Source: Actinomycetes bacterium (GTDB taxonomy: Bacteria > Actinomycetota > Thermoleophilia > Solirubrobacterales > 70-9). From it: 9,400 nucleotides of DNA. A model generated the notes under the pieces. It was not told the DNA's origin, ran no database searches, and was given only the letters and a program-made list of their open reading frames with translations. This document shows positions 5,708 to 9,400 of the stretch, piece after piece. The stretch is from NCBI GenBank assembly GCA_023434465.1, contig JAEYSQ010000208.1:1-9400 (forward strand), in the 5' to 3' direction. Both the position numbers and the translations under genes were made by a program. The number at the start of each line of letters is the position of its first letter. Position 1 is the first letter of the stretch.

Positions 5708-6478
5708 ATGTCCGAGATCAAGCCGCAGAAGTACAAAGACCCTCGCCCCGCCGAATACTTCGACCACATTCATCAACGGTCGAGAAATCATGAGCCGAAC
5801 TGGGTCTACGAAGCGGTCCGGGCGGTCCTGACTCCGATCGCGGTCGGCCTCTACCGGGCCCGGGCGATCGGCACCGAGAACGTTCCCGCCGAGGGCCCCG
5901 TTCTCCTCGCTCCTAACCACTTCTCGAACATGGACCATTTCTTCGCCGGGGTATATCTGCGGCGAAAGATCCGCTTCATGGCGAAGTCCCAGCTCTTCGG
6001 TGCTCCGGTGCTGACCCAGATCTTCAAATACGGCGGCGTGTTCCCCGTGCGAAGGGGCTACAAGGACGAAGAAGCCTTCACCACCGCCAACAAGATCCTC
6101 GAGAACGACGGCTGTGTGCTCGTCTACGCCGAAGGCGGCAGGTCGAGGACCGGCGGCCTCGGTGAGGCGAAGCCTGGCATCGGCCGGATCGCGCTCGAGA
6201 ACGGGGTGCCGGTCGTGCCGGTCGCGATCCACGGCTCGGCTTCGGTCCGCAAATGGAAAAAACTTGTGCTGCCCAAGGTGACGGTCCAGTTCGGCGAACC
6301 GATGACCTTTCCCGTGATCGCCGAACCGACCCGCGAACAACAGCTCGACTGCTCGAAGGAAGTATTCGACCAGGTCAAGACGATGTACACGACCCTGGAC
6401 GAAAAGGGTCGGCGCGGGGCCCGGCAGGCGTTGCGGGAAAAGGTCTCCCCGGAGCCCGGCCGCACAATCGAGCCCTAG
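5708..6478 (+). CDS. plsC: 1-acyl-sn-glycerol-3-phosphate acyltransferase (PlsC-type)
   Basis: This 256-aa LPLAT-superfamily protein transfers an acyl chain to lysophosphatidate, or a related lyso-lipid, at the cytoplasmic membrane face to make phosphatidate. All four family motifs are visible: HX4D as NHFSNMD with His71/Asp76; motif II GVFPVRRG (110-117); motif III EGGRSR (142-147), where most enzymes have EGTRS; and motif IV VVPVAIHG (169-176). A moderately hydrophobic stretch at 37-48 could anchor it. The N-terminal 30 residues and the basic tail after about 230 are variable extensions. It lies 66 bp after glpK on the same strand, fitting a shared glycerol-3-phosphate to phospholipid route. 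ATG 5708 is the plausible start but lacks a good ribosome site. The stop touches the stop of the convergent MBL gene with no spacer. The acceptor could also be a glycolipid or other lyso-lipid. Confidence 0.9.
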   Translation: MSEIKPQKYKDPRPAEYFDHIHQRSRNHEPNWVYEAVRAVLTPIAVGLYRARAIGTENVPAEGPVLLAPNHFSNMDHFFAGVYLRRKIRFMAKSQLFGAPVLTQIFKYGGVFPVRRGYKDEEAFTTANKILENDGCVLVYAEGGRSRTGGLGEAKPGIGRIALENGVPVVPVAIHGSASVRKWKKLVLPKVTVQFGEPMTFPVIAEPTREQQLDCSKEVFDQVKTMYTTLDEKGRRGARQALREKVSPEPGRTIEP

Positions 6479-7384
6479 CTACTCCCAGCGTTCGGGGGCG
6501 TTTTCGTAGAAGGCGGTCTCGTGGCCGGCCGTGATCACCGCGGACGGGTAGTTCTGACGAAAGAGGCGGAGCTCCTGAAGTGAGCGCTTGTAGTTGTGCT
6601 CGTCGTACATCGAGCCGGGCAGGGTTGCGCCGGGCTCGAGCTTGGATTCCTCGTAGATCGCATCGCCACTGATCACCAGGTCGTTTTCATTGAGACGGCA
6701 GATCAGCGACTGATGGCCGGGCGAGTGCCCGGGGGTGTAGGCGATCCGGATCGAGCCGTCACCGAAAAGGTCCAGGGTCCGGCCGAAGCTGGCGTAGGAG
6801 CTGACCTTGTCCGAATCGAAGGAAATCGTCCGGAAGTCGAATGCGTAATCGAACTGCTGACGACGGTAGCCCTTGAAGTCCGGGCTGCGAACCGTCGCTG
6901 CGTACTGCCACTCAACCGCGTTGACGATCAGGGTCGCATCCGGAAACTCGGAGATCGCAGATGCGTGGTCATAGTGAAGGTGAGTGAAGATCACCATGCG
7001 GATTTCCGAATGGTCGATTCCCTTCGCCCGGAGCTGCGAGAGCACGTCCTGACCGGACTCCTGCGCGGGACGCATCAGCCAGGTCGTGAACCTGCCCAGG
7101 TTCGAAGCGGGGTCGGAGGCGATCGAGGGGTGAAGTCCGGTATCGACGAGGATCAGTCCGGCCGAAGGGTGTCGGATCAGGAAGCAGGGGATCGGGGTTG
7201 GCTCGCGCTCTTGCCGGGTTGAACGGAGCACTGCCAGGGAACCGGCCTTGCCCTTGGGGCTGTCATGGAGGATCGGCGGGCTGCTGAAGGTTCCGGTGAC
7301 CATCGGCTCGACGGTCACGGTGGCGCCTTCCTTCCCGCCCGGCAGCGGTGTTTCAAGCGGCCTTGATTCAGCGTGGATGCTCAC
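6479..7384 (-). CDS. Metallo-beta-lactamase-fold hydrolase, N-acyl-homoserine-lactonase-like
   Basis: 301 aa from the chosen GTG at 7384. The dinuclear zinc site is complete: HLHYDH (135-140), His220 in TPGHS, Asp241 in SGDA and His288 in AGHE. The HLHYDHA form, the VDTGLHP strand (80-86) and the C-terminal AGHETAF resemble the AiiA/AttM lactonase branch rather than glyoxalase II, RNase Z or true beta-lactamases. The family reaction is hydrolytic opening of a lactone such as an acyl-homoserine lactone; many actinobacterial members have unknown substrates. There is no signal peptide, so it is probably cytoplasmic. An in-frame GTG at 7426 would add 14 residues, but a -10 element (7392-7397) sits 7 bases before GTG 7384, which favours the shorter form. 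It diverges from the SDR gene and may share control with it. Confidence 0.82.
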   Translation of the reverse strand: MSIHAESRPLETPLPGGKEGATVTVEPMVTGTFSSPPILHDSPKGKAGSLAVLRSTRQEREPTPIPCFLIRHPSAGLILVDTGLHPSIASDPASNLGRFTTWLMRPAQESGQDVLSQLRAKGIDHSEIRMVIFTHLHYDHASAISEFPDATLIVNAVEWQYAATVRSPDFKGYRRQQFDYAFDFRTISFDSDKVSSYASFGRTLDLFGDGSIRIAYTPGHSPGHQSLICRLNENDLVISGDAIYEESKLEPGATLPGSMYDEHNYKRSLQELRLFRQNYPSAVITAGHETAFYENAPERWE

Positions 7385-7391
7385 GGCCCGG

Positions 7392-7397
7392 ACCTTA
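7392..7397 (-). promoter_or_regulatory. -10 element (TAAGGT) for the MBL-fold gene
   Basis: On the minus strand TAAGGT fits TANNNT and is 7 bases from GTG 7384, predicting a leaderless transcript. It decides the start: transcription from here could not include the longer frame beginning at 7426. Confidence 0.5.
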
Positions 7398-7416
7398 CCG
7401 CCGGACCGCCCGGAGG

Positions 7417-7422
7417 TAGGAT
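7417..7422 (+). promoter_or_regulatory. -10 element (TAGGAT) for the SDR gene
   Basis: TAGGAT fits TANNNT and ends 12 bases before ATG 7435, predicting a leader of only about 4-6 nt. A weak -35-like TTACCG (7395-7400) lies 16 bp upstream and overlaps the opposite strand's -10. GGAGG at 7412-7416 is 18 bases from the ATG, too far to be the ribosome site. Confidence 0.45.
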
Positions 7423-7434
7423 TCACGCCAGCCG

Positions 7435-8283
7435 ATGGGACAAAACGTACGCTCAGACATTTTCCGGGAAGGCCTGCTCGACGGCAAGGTCGTCGTCCTC
7501 TCCGGCGCCGGCACCGGCCTCGGGCGGGAAACCTCCCTGGAGATGGCCCGTCTCGGCGCCACCGTGATCGGTTGCGGCCGACGCCCGGAGCCGCTCGAGG
7601 AAACCGCAGAGCTGGCCCGGGAACTACCCGGCAATTTCGAACACGACACCCTCGACATTCGCGACGAGGAAGCGATCGATGCCTTCTTTGCCAGCATCGT
7701 CGAAAGGCACGGACGCATCGACCTTTTGGTCAACAACGCCGGCGGCCAGTTTCTCAGCCCGGCCGAGATGATCAGCCCGAAAGGCTTTCGGACGGTGATC
7801 GAACTAAACGTAACCGGCACCTGGCTGATGAGTCACGCCGCGGCGACCAAGGCCTTCATCCCGCAGGAGTCCGGGGCGATCATCAACGTCACCCTCTCGC
7901 CCCACAACGGCATGCCAGGGATGGTCCACTCGGGTGCGGCCCGGGCCGCGGTCGAGAACATGACCAAGACCCTTTCGATCGAGTGGTCGCGTTTCAACAT
8001 CCGCACCTGCGCGATCGCTGCCGGTCAGTTCGCTACCGACACCTTCGTCAACAAGTACCCGAAGGAGATCGTCGAGTCGGTTCACCAGACGATCCCGTTG
8101 GGACGATTGGGCGAATCCGAGGAGATGGCGTGGCTGATCGCCTTCCTCGCTTCCGACGCCGGAGCCTTCCATTCCGGTTCGGTGATCACCCTCGACGGCG
8201 CTCGCGACAACTGGTTCGGCCCCTGGCCGCCCGCGGCGATCGCCACCGAAGCCGGTTCCGTTCCCGCCGAAGAACGCCGCTAG
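7435..8283 (+). CDS. Short-chain dehydrogenase/reductase, atypical, 2,4-dienoyl-CoA-reductase-like
   Basis: 282 aa with a Rossmann fold: cofactor loop SGAGTGLGRE (23-32), Arg49-Arg50 after the second strand (suggesting NADPH), DIRD (74-77), VNNAGGQF (99-106) and ELNVTGTW (123-130) with Asn125. The classical YxxxK catalytic pair is absent: the region reads GMVHSGAARAAVENM (162-176), with Ser166 where Tyr is expected and Arg170 where Lys is expected. Loss of Tyr at that position recalls the 2,4-dienoyl-CoA reductase (DECR) and enoyl reductase branch, and the VHSGAAR block resembles the VHAGSAK block of peroxisomal DECR. The likely substrates are therefore unsaturated acyl-CoAs rather than alcohols. 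The C-terminus (259-282) extends past the usual SDR core. It diverges from the MBL-fold gene. The SDR call is firm; the substrate class is inferred. Confidence 0.85.
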   Translation: MGQNVRSDIFREGLLDGKVVVLSGAGTGLGRETSLEMARLGATVIGCGRRPEPLEETAELARELPGNFEHDTLDIRDEEAIDAFFASIVERHGRIDLLVNNAGGQFLSPAEMISPKGFRTVIELNVTGTWLMSHAAATKAFIPQESGAIINVTLSPHNGMPGMVHSGAARAAVENMTKTLSIEWSRFNIRTCAIAAGQFATDTFVNKYPKEIVESVHQTIPLGRLGESEEMAWLIAFLASDAGAFHSGSVITLDGARDNWFGPWPPAAIATEAGSVPAEERR

Positions 8284-8319
8284 GGTCCCGGTGCCTCACG
8301 GTCCGGTTTGGGATTTGCC

Positions 8320-8341
8320 CGTCGGGGGAAGTGTCCCGATG
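8320..8341 (+). other. 8-bp hairpin between the SDR and protease genes
   Basis: Bases 8320-8327 pair with 8334-8341 (two G-T wobbles) around a 6-nt loop. A second small stem (8343-8347 with 8351-8355) follows immediately, just before the protease ribosome site. There is no T-run. It may end the SDR transcript or fold in the protease leader. The remainder of this 88-bp gap shows no clear promoter. Confidence 0.35.
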
Positions 8342-8356
8342 TAAGGAAAGTCCTTG

Positions 8357-8364
8357 AAAGGGAG
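8357..8364 (+). promoter_or_regulatory. Ribosome binding site of the protease gene
   Basis: AAAGGGAG lies 7 bases before GTG 8372. Together with the signal peptide it fixes the start; an in-frame TTG at 8354 lies upstream of this site and is rejected. Confidence 0.65.
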
Positions 8365-8371
8365 TTGGGAA

Positions 8372-9400
8372 GTGGGAGCGGGAACCAGGGTTCGGGCACT
8401 GTTGAGCTTCGTTGTGGTGCTTGCGGTTAGCGGCGTCGGCGTGGCGTTCGCTTCGGCGAGTTTCGAGAATCCTTCATCGAACGACCCTGCGCAGCAGTTC
8501 CCGACTCTGCTCAACGGTTTCGCGAACAACCAGCGTCAGGACACGCCGAATGATCCCGGCTATGACCGGGCCGAGCCCGATGACCCGGACCCGGTCGAAG
8601 GGTCGACCAACATCTACGACCAGCGTTTCGACCTCTTCGGCTTTCCCTCCGCCCACACTTCCGGCCTGCTCAGTACACCGCTGCTTGCGACTCTCTACCG
8701 CGAGGGCCCACGGGCCGGTTCGGCCCAGATCTCCGGCTTCAACGCGGCCGGCGCCTGGAAGATCAGCCGGGGCAACCCCGAAGTCGCTATCGCCGTACTC
8801 GACACCGGCATCAAGTGGGACCGGGAGGGGATCAGGCTTCAGGTGAAGCTCAATCAGGGTGAGCTGCCGCAGCCCCAGACCGCAGGCGGTTCGACCTGCG
8901 CCTACGACTGCAACTCGGACGGCGCCTTCAACGTGGCCGATTACGCGAACGACCCGCGGGTCCCGCACACCGCGGGCCCCCACGGCTCCGCCCAGATCGA
9001 CGCCGAGGACCTGATCACCGTCTTCTCTGACGGAACCGACGCCGACGCCAACGGCTTCGTCGACGACATCGCCGGGTGGGACTTCTTCGACAACGACAAC
9101 AACCCCTTCGACGCCTCCAGCTACTTCGCCGCCTCCGGGCACGGTTCCGGCCGGATGATGGAGGCGGCCGAGCGGGGCAACGACGGCCAGGGTGAGCTTG
9201 GAGTCTGCCCCGGCTGCCAGATCGTTCCGATCCGGACCTGGGACACCTTCGTCTCCGATGGCAACACGGTCGGTATGGGCATGCTTTACGCAACCGACAT
9301 CGGTGCCAAGGTGATCGTCGCGGCGAACGGCTCGATCTACCACTCCGCGTTCACCGAAGCCGCTTCCCGGTACGCCTACGAAAACGGCGTGGTCCAGACC
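8372..9400 (+). CDS. Exported subtilisin-family (S8) serine protease, 3' end missing
   Basis: The frame is open from GTG 8372 to the window edge (343 codons). Residues 1-29 form a signal peptide: Arg6/Arg8, a hydrophobic core at 10-26 and a cleavage site after ASA (27-29). An Asp/Pro/Asn-rich linker runs to about 90. The catalytic domain begins near 125 (FNAAGAWKISRG). Catalytic Asp144 lies in VAIAVLDTGI, and His257 in SGHGSGRMMEAAE, where most family members have GHGT-VAG. The Ser box lies beyond the window. Inserted between Asp and His are a loop DCNSDGAFNVAD (179-190) matching the calcium pattern of dockerin/EF-hand repeats and a second acidic loop DADANGFVDD (223-232), common in extracellular S8 enzymes. 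The only cysteines seen are two close pairs (176/180 and 279/282). Probable role: secreted or surface proteolysis, or proprotein processing. The family is firm; the substrate and C-terminal architecture are unknown. Confidence 0.88.
   Translation, partial: MGAGTRVRALLSFVVVLAVSGVGVAFASASFENPSSNDPAQQFPTLLNGFANNQRQDTPNDPGYDRAEPDDPDPVEGSTNIYDQRFDLFGFPSAHTSGLLSTPLLATLYREGPRAGSAQISGFNAAGAWKISRGNPEVAIAVLDTGIKWDREGIRLQVKLNQGELPQPQTAGGSTCAYDCNSDGAFNVADYANDPRVPHTAGPHGSAQIDAEDLITVFSDGTDADANGFVDDIAGWDFFDNDNNPFDASSYFAASGHGSGRMMEAAERGNDGQGELGVCPGCQIVPIRTWDTFVSDGNTVGMGMLYATDIGAKVIVAANGSIYHSAFTEAASRYAYENGVVQT

Noticed and set aside
7385..7426. Longer MBL-gene start at GTG 7426
   Set aside because: The extension covers both divergent -10 elements and adds a basic, non-conserved segment.
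8474..9343. Minus-strand open frame of 289 codons opposite the protease
   Set aside because: Low-complexity Val/Gly/Asp/Arg composition and no motifs, while the plus strand has a ribosome site, signal peptide and S8 catalytic residues.
1..9400. CRISPR array, insertion sequence, prophage or toxin-antitoxin module
   Set aside because: No direct-repeat series, transposase, integrase or terminal inverted repeats seen; all gaps between genes are under 100 bp and most coding space is ordinary metabolism.

Overview
The window is compact, GC-rich bacterial chromosome. Gene content and style suggest an actinobacterium, possibly class Thermoleophilia (Solirubrobacterales-like). This placement is an inference from GC bias, frequent GTG starts, TANNNT -10 elements lying right at start codons, and family flavour; there is no rRNA or marker gene to prove it. 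I see no mobile element, CRISPR array, tRNA or defence cassette.

Layout: (1) 1-693, 3' part of a YaaA-family gene, followed by a strong 17-bp hairpin. (2) 781-2013, a membrane-anchored GH3 (NagZ-like) glycosidase with a probable leaderless promoter. It converges, with a 1-bp gap, on (3) a two-gene minus-strand operon (3034-2015) of a 70-aa biotin-carrier protein and a crotonase that looks more like methylmalonyl-CoA decarboxylase than a hydratase. (4) Divergent from that, 3080-5641 holds three overlapping genes: a GT2 glycosyltransferase, a small four-helix membrane protein and glycerol kinase. A PlsC-type acyltransferase follows at 5708-6478. (5) A minus-strand metallo-beta-lactamase-fold lactonase-like gene (7384-6479) abuts plsC stop to stop and diverges from (6) an atypical SDR (7435-8283). 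(7) An exported subtilisin-family protease (from 8372) runs off the right edge.

Functional themes: glycerol kinase, PlsC and the GT2/membrane pair fit glycerol to glycerol-3-phosphate to phosphatidate, possibly with a glycolipid or polyprenyl-glycoside branch. The biotin carrier, crotonase and DECR-like SDR fit acyl-CoA metabolism. The GH3 enzyme and the protease act outside the membrane.

The most interesting points are: the pairing of a decarboxylase-like crotonase with a biotin carrier; two divergent promoter regions of the same design, in which each -10 occupies the other's -35 position; three enzymes with altered catalytic motifs (GH3, SDR, crotonase); and the protease's dockerin-like calcium loop and paired cysteines. 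I did not find convincing evidence of a wholly new system.
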